The notes under the pieces are model-generated. The model saw only the letters and a program-made list of their open reading frames with translations, was not told the DNA's origin and made no database searches. Source: Diphasiastrum complanatum (Eukaryota > Streptophyta > Lycopodiopsida > Lycopodiales > Lycopodiaceae). From it: a stretch of 64,000 nt of DNA. A program made the position numbers and the translations under genes. The stretch's first letter is position 1, and each line of letters begins with the position of its first letter. This document shows, piece by piece, positions 55,441 through 64,000 of this stretch. The DNA lies in NCBI GenBank assembly GCA_029204225.1, contig CM055092.1, forward strand, positions 81,139,870 through 81,203,869. Direction: 5' to 3'.

Positions 55441-55970
55441 AGTAAACAAGTTTTAAAAGAATAAAAACAATATCCAAAACCAAAATAATAAATTTAAACA
55501 AATAGAATATAATGAAAACCAAATAAAATAAAACAAAATGAATCCAACAAAAGTAAAATACAATAAATCCAAAAAAAAAAAAATATAAAAAACCCAAAAG
55601 AAATAAAATAAAAAATAAGATAAACCTAGATATAATAAACCCAAGGTGAATGTAAAAATAAAAAATAAGATAGCCTCAATTAAAAATGAAACAAAAAATA
55701 AGTTAAATCTAAATAAGACCAAATAAGATAAATCAATAAGTTAAACCCAAATAAGACCACCTAAAAATAATTCCAAAAATGACCTCCTAAAAAACAAGTC
55801 TAAAAAATAAAAAATGAATAACAAGTCAAAAAACTAAAAAAAAAATCTAAAAGGGTGAAGTGCTAAGAATAAGGGCCGAGGGCTGAGGGGCAAGGGCTAA
55901 GGTTGAAAGATCATGGCAAGGGCTATGGGCTAAGAGCCATTGGCTAATAGCTAGGAGCTAAGGTTTCATA
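55441..55970. repeat. A-rich low-complexity tract followed by GGGCTAAG-type minisatellite
   Basis: The sequence at 55441-55860 is a degenerate array of AAATAAAA / AAACCCAA / AATAAG words. At 55861-55970 there are irregular repeats of AAGGGCTAAGG, GAGGGCTGAGG and GGGCTAAGAG. A hydrophobic 89-residue minus-strand frame over the A-rich part (Phe/Leu/Tyr only) is a by-product of base composition. Confidence 0.7.
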
Positions 55971-56039
55971 ATTTTGCTAATTATATTTTTATAGCAGTAT
56001 ACTCTTGATTTAAATACTTTTATTACAGAAAATCCTAAC

Positions 56040-58965
56040 ATGAAGTGTACTTATTCTTTTTTTTCAGGGGACTCACTGCATGGATTACTCAAGAGAGGAT
56101 GTGCCAGTTGTTTTATTTTTTCAGAAAGAGGTGGTTGCATTTGGAAATGTTTTAACTGCTAAATCAAATGGAACATGTTTTCTCAGATAAGTTGGTGCAG
56201 ATAAAAGTGTCGTCATAATTTCAAAGGTGTTTAATATGGATTGTCCCTTGACATACCCTCACGGTGATTTTGATCACCTAGAAGACATTTACAACTATGT
56301 ATTCATCGATGTCATTGCAAAAAAAATCTTGTGGGATAATGCAGATATTGTCAATATGAATGAACTCATTGTTGCCAACTGTCCATTATACAACATTGAT
56401 GATGTTGTTGATTGTATGAATTTTCAAGGGGTAGTAGTTTTCACTGCTAAATTCAAAGGCTATTAACCCAGTGAAAATAACTTACTTGTTGTCGTGAAGT
56501 TGACTTCAGTCACAATAGAAGGAATATTGAGAATGTCATGGCAGATAATGGAGACTCGTTCTACACGCAAAACCAAACAATGATTTGGTGTTTGTCAAAA
56601 CTGTCTTTGCACTCCAAAAAGAGAAAACATGTATTGTTTATTGAACCACTAAGTGAGTGCTTTACGTATTATTCTAATGGTTCAAACAAGGGCAACGTCA
56701 GAAAAATGTTGGGCCAGCCTTGTGGTTCAAAAAGGATTAACATCCAAAAAACGACAACAAGATCAGTATATAATTTGGATTATTTGAGTGGTGTAGAAGA
56801 TGTCAAAAATAGATCCATCGACTGCAATACAACAAGATCAAGTAACTACAACTCATATATCTTGACTGGAATCGAAGATATTTCTCATCGTAATATGTCA
56901 AGATCAATGTACAATTCATATAACTTACCAGATGTCAAGGACGTGGTTACTCGTAGTATATCTGCATCAACATACAACTTGGATTATAGGTGTGGAGGAT
57001 GTTGAGAGACTATTGATAACAACAAAAATAAAAGATGTCGCTTTGAAATCAGTAGTCAAACAAAGCATACACCGAATTCGTCAATTTTGGCAAGTGCTAA
57101 TGCATCCACCTGACGCAATTTAGATTTTTCGGAGTTCAACTTCGATGAACATGATTACACAAGCACCATATTACATGATGCTAATATTACAAACGATCCT
57201 ACAAGATCAAGATGGTCACAAGCAGATAACGGTTTTGAAGATCTACAAAGAGAGCCTCAAGTATGTCCAACATCCATTGGAACTACTCAGAGTTTCAAAA
57301 GAAAACGTGTGCTTGCATATGTTGTACAAAAAAAGACAGAATATGTTTTATTATTAGAAAATATAATGGAAACGTTGATGCAACCATGTTGTAGCAAGTT
57401 GTGCATTCGACGAATCACCTATAAAGGTTGTGAAGACTTGCGACTAGGTGTGTGGAGAAAACGAGGAGCTGACAAGCATAATCATTTGTTGCAGATGTTC
57501 AAATGTTTTTTTCATAAACGAGAAATGTCAAATGCGGTGTTTGATATTTTGGAGGAACCCAAATTGTGCTTCAAACATATGTTGGATGGAAAAGTTATTG
57601 CATAAAAACATATCAAAATCTATTGGGAATCTCCCATGGAATGTTTTGGTAGGTAATTGCTAAGGCACGTTATTCCATTGTGTTCAAGTTTCATGAAAAC
57701 ACCGACACATTCAAGCAACGTGGACATTCTTCACAAGGGCTGGCCATAATGCATGGGATTTTGGAAAAGCACATGTTGCCTCAACCACATCTACAGCATA
57801 GATCAAATGATCAAGATTCACACTCTACGAGATGTGGAAACAAGAGTTTGGACATGTCAAGACTCCAACAAGACAAAGAATGTCCAAATGCAAAACATGT
57901 GATGACCTTAAAAATGCAATAGAGACAACTCCCAATGCTAGGATGCGTGATCAATATGTTGCATTGAGAGGTCGTCATCTACATCATGTTTTCAATCCAG
58001 AAAATTGTATGCATATTGGAAAGAAGAGTCAAGATCATGTCTTGAGCAGTCTTTGTGTCTCATCATTGATGGAATGGATCAAAATACAACAACATTACCC
58101 TGTTTCATTAAGACTCCTCCCAGATTAGAGGGAAATTGATTTTTGAAAACACATGTTTGTGGGTATTGGTTCATGGATTCAAATTGCTATGTGATGTTTG
58201 AATTGATACCTTGCATGCTCATGATAGCAATCAAGTTGCCACATCAATAATGTGAGCAATAAGAAAGGTACAAGCATCACACAGTAGCTTTCCTTCGATC
58301 TTACGTATTCAAGCTGACAATTTTTGGAGGGAGAACAAGAACAAATTTATTTTTATCTTTGTTGTATGTTAGTGGCACAAAACATCTTCCAAAAGGTAGA
58401 AATGAGATTTCTTTTGATTGGCCACACACATGAAGACATAGATCAGGTTTTCAGTGTCATATCTAGGGCTTTGAAGTCCAAATCAATTTATACAATGCCA
58501 GATATGCTAGCACAAATTGGTGAAAAGATAGGTGGCAGTCGTAGCAAAAGCACTGAAGTAGAAATACTGGAACAAATGGTTGACTAAAAACAATTTATAG
58601 ATCCTTGTATTGCTCAAGGAAATGACGGCTTAGAAGGACACACCAATCCTCACTATTTTTGTTTGCAAATGTTGAATGGCGAGCCAACTATGCAATGGAA
58701 ATACTATTCTAATTATGGAGACAACGCATGGAGCGAGCCTTTTAAATTGTTGCAACATGTACCTTTAAAAGATATAGCCATTTTTCTAGCATCCACGAAG
58801 GATCTGGATCCAGATGAAATGAAAGGAATAATGTCCTTTATTGATTATCTGCGGTTCATGAGCTAGAAGTTTCCAGAGTACAAGGATTGCAATGATGCAT
58901 GTGTGGTTGAAACCACAAAACTTGTCGAATATCTTTCCAAAGAAAATAAGTTGTCAGGATCAATG
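56040..58965 (+). pseudogene. Body of a decayed DUF7869-type gene
   Basis: A series of plus-strand frames make up a degraded large gene of the plant DUF7869 type. After a TTTTTTTCAG acceptor-like site, 56060-56463 encodes about 130 residues (stop near 56187). At 57300-57605 come CSKLCIRRITY, LEEPKLCFKHMLDGKVI; at 57830-57925 WKQEFGHVKTPTRQRMSKCKTCDDLK (zinc-like C..C); at 57930-58128 the MRDQYVALRGRHLHHVFNP block. The RNase H-like core has ADNFWRENKNKF (58313-58348) and FLLIGHTHEDIDQVFS (58405-58452). Then come YFCLQMLNGEPTMQWKYYS and LKDIAIFLAST. Many stops and shifts are present. The molecular role of the family is not settled; a transposase-like origin is possible. Sequence ends at TCAATG against the 5' LTR of F. 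Confidence 0.68.
56700..57060 (+). repeat. Degenerate tandem peptide repeat within the DUF7869-type gene
   Basis: Four imperfect units of about 22-27 codons read TTRSVYNLDYLSGVEDVKNRS, SSNYNSYILTGIEDISHRN, SRSMYNSYNLPDVKDVVTRS and ASTYNLDY...GVEDVERL (the last across a frame change). Each has Y-N-(S/L)-Y, a Gly/Pro-(I/V)-(E/K)-D turn and a basic end. The repeat lies between the N-terminal part and the zinc-like region. Confidence 0.55.
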
Positions 58966-59240
58966 AGTTAGAATTAAAGTAAAATCATTGTGTTACTGTA
59001 CTGTGGGTCCTATCAGTTGATAAGGATTAGTTGGCCTTGCCACAAGGCAAGTCGACGGGACACGCGTCCCGCTAAAGACAACCTGGGCCATGCATGGGTT
59101 GTCTGAGTGAACAACTATATGTACAGTTTAATTTCATTTTGAGAAATACAGTTGCTATGTGAGCTTGCTGTGGAGAGTGTTTTTCTGTCTGTTTTACTAT
59201 GTAGCATGATCTGTGTTCCTGTGCAAAGCAGATTCTATGT
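58966..59240 (+). repeat. 5' LTR of copia element F
   Basis: About 274 bp from AGTTAGAATTAAAG to CAGATTCTATG, with TTGTGTTACTGTACTGTGGG and ATGCATGGGTTG inside. It is near-identical to 53498-53772 but in the opposite orientation. TCAATG precedes it at 58960-58965. The primer-binding site follows directly. Confidence 0.88.
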
Positions 59241-59253
59241 TGGTATCAGAGCC
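59241..59253 (+). other. Primer-binding site of copia element F
   Basis: TGGTATCAGAGCC, a perfect match to the standard plant copia site complementary to initiator tRNA-Met. It proves that 58966-59240 is a 5' LTR. Leader-like sequence follows, but no gag was found. Confidence 0.9.
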
Positions 59254-60240
59254 ATACAGGGAGTGTACATAGTACAACATTGCCGTTGAAGTGAGCTTTG
59301 GGAGAACTGTCTTCTGAGAGTTTAGGGTTTACGGCAGGTTGAAGACGGAAAGAGAAGCATTGGTGCACGGTTTCTAGTTTATAGAGGCTTGTCAAGCTTA
59401 GTAGAGGGATTATTAGCCTGTGCATAGCATTAGACAGGGAAAAATTTGGTGAAAAATTGACAATTTTGACAAACGGAACAATATGCTCACCCGCACTAAA
59501 GACAGAGCAAAGCATTGGGAAGATATCAACAAAAATTGTTGTTTTTTTCTCTGCCCCTGAATGGTCAGTCTGCATGTTTCGGCTATTGTATTGTGTCACA
59601 CCATTGTTGAATGTCACTGGTCATAAACTTATGATGATCGACAATAGCCACAATATCGAACTAACTAGATCCTATCTTGATGTTGTGAAAATTTTGGAGT
59701 CAGGTTCGAAAGGGCAAAAGTCTCAGAGAAGCGTTGATCCAAATTTTTTAGGATCAGAGGAAGATTCAGAATCTAATCATACATATCGACCTTTGTAATG
59801 ACAATTATAGTTCTTAAGTAATTAATTTGTAATGAGGGTTATGCCAAAACAAAAATGACAAACTTTTTGTTGTCACCTTAGGTGGTAGGGGTTGTTACCG
59901 TCGTCGTTCAAATACATAGAATTATATACCTTAGGCGGTAGAGGTTGTTACTACCCTTTTTTATATTGGAATACAAAATATGGACATTTTTTGAATTAAA
60001 GTATTTTTTACAGCCCTATTTTGTATTGGAATACAAAATTTGATTAATCGATGAAATTTACTTATTTGTGTATGATGAATATTGTGTGAAATTAAAATTT
60101 TTGCATTTAACTTTGTCAAGTATCTTTTTATTGATTATAGTCCATAAGAAAACAAATGCTTCAATGATGTGCACCATTTTACCATATTGTTTGATAAACC
60201 ACAATCCAAATTTCTTAAGTCCTCCATAAAAAAAAAAAAT
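59254..60240. other. Leader of F and AT-rich DNA with a short direct repeat
   Basis: No gag is recognised after the F primer site. Between 59875 and 60045 the phrases CCTTAGGYGGTAGRGGTTGTTAC and TATTGGAATACAAAAT each occur twice, an approximately 60-bp repeat. The open frames at 59457-59798 have no known motif. Confidence 0.5.
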
Positions 60241-60242
60241 CG

Positions 60243-60408
60243 GGCTCCACTCGCCGTGGCGGGTGGAGCCTCAAAAAAAAAAATTCAATTTTTTTTTTTA
60301 ATCTTTTTTTTTTTTAGGCTCCACCTGCCGCGTGGCAGGTGGAGCCTTCAAAATTGTTTTTCAAACTTTGTTTTGGAGGCTCCACCCGCCACGATGGGTG
60401 GAGTCTCC
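60243..60408. repeat. Three consecutive GC-rich hairpins separated by poly-A/poly-T
   Basis: Hairpin 1 (60243-60270) has 13-bp arms with a 2-base loop and one G:T pair. Hairpin 2 (60317-60346) is GGCTCCACCTGCC / GGCAGGTGGAGCC with a GCGT loop and no mismatch. Hairpin 3 (60375-60408) has 13-bp arms (GGAGGCTCCACCC) with an 8-base loop and one mismatch. The arms share the core GGCTCCACC(Y)GCC. Compensating changes between units (CTC, CTG, CCG) keep pairing. Runs of A or T separate them. Confidence 0.85.
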
Positions 60409-60699
60409 AGAAACAAATATATCTTTTGTAAAACAAGTATCGGACATTGTCAAAATTCAAGTATTTTGTGATTAATTAACATCTTGAAATTCTTCTGTCC
60501 GTTTTTTAAAATGTATTTTGAAAAAGTCCAAAATTAATTGAGACAATGTTAAACCTAATAATAATATGTTTATAAAGGAACTTAGTCGTACAAATGAATA
60601 AAAAGGGCCCAAGGCCTGCTTATGCATAAAGTAAAGTAAATGTAAATGGATGTGGCGAATGTAATGAGCCGAGTCCATAACTCTCCCCGACACAAAAAA

Positions 60700-61460
60700 A
60701 AAAAACCCCAACTACCGAAAAGAAACTGGATCAAACAGCAACAAGCCTTGGTTCATCAACAACTAGAGCAACATCTGATGTAGAGGAATCAACAAGTGCA
60801 GCAAGAGCACGATCCTAATCCCCATGGCATGCAATAAAAGACATCAATAGGCTCCAAAAGGGATTGGAGGAAGGTGAAAGGAAAATTGTTGCAAAACAAT
60901 CCCCAAAAGTATGAACAACAACGTAGGGCCACCGCCGAGAAGCTCTTAAAACATGGCGAAAGTCACTTGGGATCGAGAGGAAGGGACAATCTAGAGGCCC
61001 AATTTGTAAGTGCAATATTTTTTAATATGATTATATTTTTGTAGTGAGATTGTTAATGTTTTTTATTGCTAAAATATATTGTATTGCTAAACTCTGTTTT
61101 TTTGTTGAATGTAGCTTAGTGATTTTGGAAGACACATGACCGCCGCGGAGTACAAGCAAGGTTACGATCATGGATATGCCGGAGGCTTTTATGGAATCCC
61201 ATAGATTGTTTCCAATCGTAAACTCTTAACCTTTATTGTTTTGTGATTGTTTACTTTGTGGTTTACAAGTAGGTTTAATCTCAATTTAATTAAATCTTTG
61301 ATTCTATTTTGTAGAGAGGCTCTACAACTTCAAGTGTTTGTGATGTGGAAGAGAATGTGGAAGAGTACATGAATGAGAGCGAAGGGGAGTTTGAAGATGT
61401 GGACACCAACGTACACCTACAAGATGAAGGAGGCGAGGAGGGAGGAAGTGATGATGAGTA
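60700..61460 (+). pseudogene. Possible gene fragment with two or three exon-like pieces, unknown
   Basis: About 60700-61008 reads as Gln-rich sequence (KQQQALVHQQLEQH), then EQQRRATAEKLLKHGESHLGSRGRDNLEAQF. A GTAAGTGC donor-like site follows, and TGAATGTAG at about 61113 is a plausible acceptor before a short frame, LSDFGRHMTAAEYKQGYDHGYAGGFYGIP. After another intron-like gap, 61315-61461 encodes an acidic end (SVCDVEENVEEYMNESEGEFEDV...SDDE) with a stop. Stops occur in the first piece. I do not recognise the family; it could be a transposon-captured or decayed host gene. Confidence 0.35.
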
Positions 61461-61469
61461 GAGGTTTTT

Positions 61470-62225
61470 AAATTGAATGTAAGGCCTTGTAGAAGGCAAT
61501 GTAGGAAGAGAGAATTTATTCTCTCATCAATGTACTTGTTTTTAAATCAATCAATATAATGTTTTGGCATCACATCATTCTTGCAAAAATTTTGAATGCA
61601 TATATTTTTATCCATCAATGCAAATGTATAGTCTATTGAATGCACATCTATTGATTGCAAATCATTAGAGGAGTTCTAAATCCAAAAAAGACCCCTTATA
61701 AAGATTCTTTTTATACTTTTTCTCAATTTATTCTTACACATGGACCAATCAAACCACTCAAATTTGAAATCTATGTAACGTAACTTTTTGAGTCCACATT
61801 TTGATTCTATACTAAAAATGGCATAACTTTTTAGTGGTAAGTCCGAATCTAGCGGAGTTTTGTGCATTGGAAAGCGCTTGGCAAGGGCTTTCCAATGATA
61901 TGTTAGATGACATACTTTTGAGCTACAACTAAAAAGTTATGGGAAGTCAAAAGTCTTAGTGTTATAATATTTCAATAATAAAAAAGGCATCTTGCACGAA
62001 TTCTTAAAGGGTCTTTTTGGAACTCAAATCTCTTCTAATGGTATCTATTGATGTATTCAATGCAATGTATAGTCTATATAATGCACATCTATGCAATCCA
62101 AATGTATCCATTGATGAATTCAATGCAATGTATGTATTTTAGCACATGATTTGCATGCTAGAATGCACAATAAAAAGTAATGAAAAGTAGTGGAAATAGA
62201 TAACACATCAAATTATCAACTAAAT
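61470..62225. other. AT-rich DNA with short repeated words, no gene recognised
   Basis: Words such as AATGTATAGTCTAT, ATGCACATCTAT and TTGATGAATTCAATGCAATG recur at 61620-61660 and 62050-62135. No coding motif; 62230-62560 also lacks one. Confidence 0.45.
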
Positions 62226-62610
62226 ATCAAATGAATCAAAATAAATGTGAATTTACCTTTACTATTGTATCTCCATTGTTTTGCAATCTTTGCTTTTCCT
62301 TTTGCATGCACTTGATCTTTGAATCCTTTGCAATGAAAGCTCATTTTTCATTTTTCATATCCAAACCTACATCACAAACAAAAAAGATCTTAAAACTTAT
62401 GATCACAAAACACATACTATTAACATCCATCAATGAACTAAACATCCTAAACACTATCAATCTTCTCAATCACATTCATCCTCATCTCATTCTCACTCTC
62501 ATCTATACTCTCTTTTTCTCTCTCTCACACACAAAAATAAAAAGTCACCTTTCGTTTTGGAGCGAACCACATTTTGGTTCGCGCCAAATGTTTTTTTTCT
62601 GGACAAAAAA

Positions 62611-63066
62611 TTTTGCGTGGATTATCCACGCATGGATAATCCACGCAAATTCCAGAAATCTTTTTGCGTGGATACCGCATGGATATAAAAATAATTTATG
62701 CACGCGGTATCCATGGCCTCAACTCTCTGGATTTTGCGTGGATAAAGCGAATTTTGCGTGGATAATCCACGCGTGGATAATTATCCATGCAGTATCCACG
62801 CGAAGCCGAGCCTTTGCTATTTAATTTTTACTATGGCGTGATTATCCACACAAAATTAGTATTTCTATTTCCGGCTCCGGGTGTCGGAGGTTTGTCCGGC
62901 TGCCTGTAGTCGGACTTGGCATGGATAATCCATGCGTGGATAATCCACGCATTTTGAATTTCACGACATCCGGCCGATCTGCTCCCGGAAAAGACATTTG
63001 CATGGAACATCCACGCGCTTGTATCCACGCGTATATCCACGCCAATCCATGGCTATATCCATGCGA
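62611..63066. repeat. Dense array of GCGTGGATAATCCACGC palindromes
   Basis: Within about 455 bp the half-site GCGTGGAT or its complement ATCCACGC (with GCATGGAT variants) occurs many times, often as complete 17-bp palindromes: 62615-62631, 62630-62646 (one arm variant), 62756-62772, 62919-62935 (GCATGG variant) and 62934-62950. Adjacent palindromes share ends and thus overlap. A larger inverted pair joins TGCGTGGATACCGCATGGATA (near 62665) with GCACGCGGTATCCATG (near 62700). Open frames that read AWIIHAWIIH or similar across it are products of the repeat. Confidence 0.88.
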
Positions 63067-63119
63067 ATTTTTTTGCCCACACGTCCTCCTTTGTATTGTG
63101 CATGGATATTTGCTATATG

Positions 63120-63995
63120 TGTTCTTGTGAGGCCGGGAAGGAGTCTGAATAGGTTTATCAATCTATTATCAGTAAGTAGAATTATGGATTTAGGCCAAAA
63201 GGTAGAGTTTGAGTCAGACCAATGCCAAATTATCGATAGAAAAAGCAAGTTCTTTGCACTCGGCAAGAGACATGGATACTTATATAGATTGGCATCATCA
63301 TTATTCTGATACTATTCAGCCTTGGAAACCTTTGTTCTTTTCAATAAAGCAGTACTATGGCATCATCGTTTAGGACACTTGAATCATACATTTCTAAGAA
63401 ATTCCTAGCACATGATATCGACTATCCAACCGACAAGGTTGACCTCCCTGTCTGTCATAACTGCATCCTTGGAAAGCCGACTAGGATTCCCTTTAGAGCT
63501 ACTATGGACTTTTGACAAACTCAATTTTCTCATTGGTTACTCAAATGCAAATTGGACAGGAGATGTAGACACTCCTAAATCCAATTCTGGATTTACATTC
63601 TTCTCAACAATGGTCCTATTTCATGGAACAGTCGCAAGCAAAATTCGATAGCTCTATCTTCCATTCAATGAGAGTATATCACAGCCTCTCAAACTACAAA
63701 GAAAGTTACTTTGAGGAACTTACTTTCAAATATCAGTCTGAATCAATATGCTCCGACAATTCTATTTTATGATAATTGAAAATGCCATTGCTTTAGCCAA
63801 CCCTAGATTTCATTCTAGGAGTAAGCACATTGAAATTAAGTATCACTATGTTAGAAGCAAAGTTCCCAACAAAGAGGTTGAATTGTAGTACTATTGAACG
63901 CAAGATATGATAGCGGATATTTTTACTAAAGCATTAAGCTTGGATGCACATAGGAAATTTTGTGCTAAACCAAATTTGGATTATTCTATTGATTA
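63120..63995 (+). mobile_element. Copia element with integrase and RT deleted (partial)
   Basis: The first part (63150-63410) shows the post-protease region: INLLSVSRIMDLGQKVEFESDQCQI and GYLYRLASS, and the GAG-pre-integrase LWHHRLGHLNHTFLRN. It then jumps at about 63510 directly into RNase H: LIGYSNANWTGDVDTPKSNSGFTF, then ANPRFHSRSKHIEIKYHYVR and MIADIFTKAL near the window end. Integrase core and RT are absent. Stops are present at 63409-63411 and 63649-63651. The 3' LTR would lie beyond the window. Confidence 0.82.
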
Positions 63996-64000
63996 ACGAC

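Noticed and set aside
55453-55722. 89-residue membrane-protein-like frame on the minus strand
   Set aside because: Composed almost only of Phe, Leu, Tyr and Ile because the strand is T-rich low-complexity DNA.
62231-63266. Open frames with AWIIHAWIIH-type peptides on both strands
   Set aside because: The peptides only reflect the GCGTGGATAATCCACGC repeat; no start context, homology or codon pattern supports a protein.

Overview
The window looks like nuclear DNA of a land plant with a large, repeat-rich genome. The evidence is a plant alpha-expansin gene with introns, many Ty1/copia and Ty3/gypsy retrotransposon remnants, plant-type primer-binding sites (TGGTATCAGAGCC type), a CACTA-like transposon end, and AT-rich non-coding DNA. 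Nothing bacterial, organellar or CRISPR-like was seen. The lineage cannot be fixed from the sequence; the repeat load and the DUF7869-type gene would suit a fern, lycophyte, gymnosperm or bryophyte as well as an angiosperm. Identities and homologies below were judged by eye, without alignment software.

The main structure is a large inverted duplication. The left arm (about 5403-20553) reappears in reverse complement as the right arm (about 25128-42747), around a spacer of about 4.6 kb. From outside to inside both arms carry copia element A, a dispersed repeat, a small non-autonomous LTR element with only gag (G), an alpha-expansin gene, a fold-back element, a decayed gypsy integrase with a downstream ORF, and element E (gag plus a long non-pol ORF). 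The right-arm expansin (32219-33569, three exons, 258 aa) is intact. The left-arm copy (13141-14445) is dead, with a 21-bp exon deletion, a nonsense codon just before the HFD motif and loss of its 3' end. The arms have since diverged: a gypsy RT-RNase H piece, a chimeric copia segment (B), large GA microsatellites and other insertions are found only on the right.

Left flank (1-5402): two decayed minus-strand copia elements (D and C) and an 84-bp tandem triplication. Spacer (20554-25127): GA-rich DNA, AT-rich non-coding DNA, a CACTA-like terminus, and the 3' part of right-arm element E. Right flank: the 5' LTR and target-site duplication of element A (to 44665), AT/GT microsatellites, four copies of a 360-bp satellite-like repeat (45281-46700), a third E-family gag (47885-48950), and another decayed gypsy integrase with its downstream ORF (49030-51920).

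The last part (52.9-64 kb) holds a decayed cellular-type gene of the DUF7869 class. Copia element F split it: the gene body ends at 58965 against F's 5' LTR, while its probable C-terminal part lies inverted at 52.9-53.5 kb against F's 3' LTR. The same TCAATG is next to both LTRs. Two clusters of GC-rich hairpins (54.5 and 60.3 kb), a dense array of GCGTGGATAATCCACGC palindromes (62.6-63.07 kb) and an internally deleted copia element (63.1-64.0 kb) complete the window. The only gene that looks functional is the right-arm expansin, a cell-wall-loosening protein; nearly everything else is mobile-element debris.
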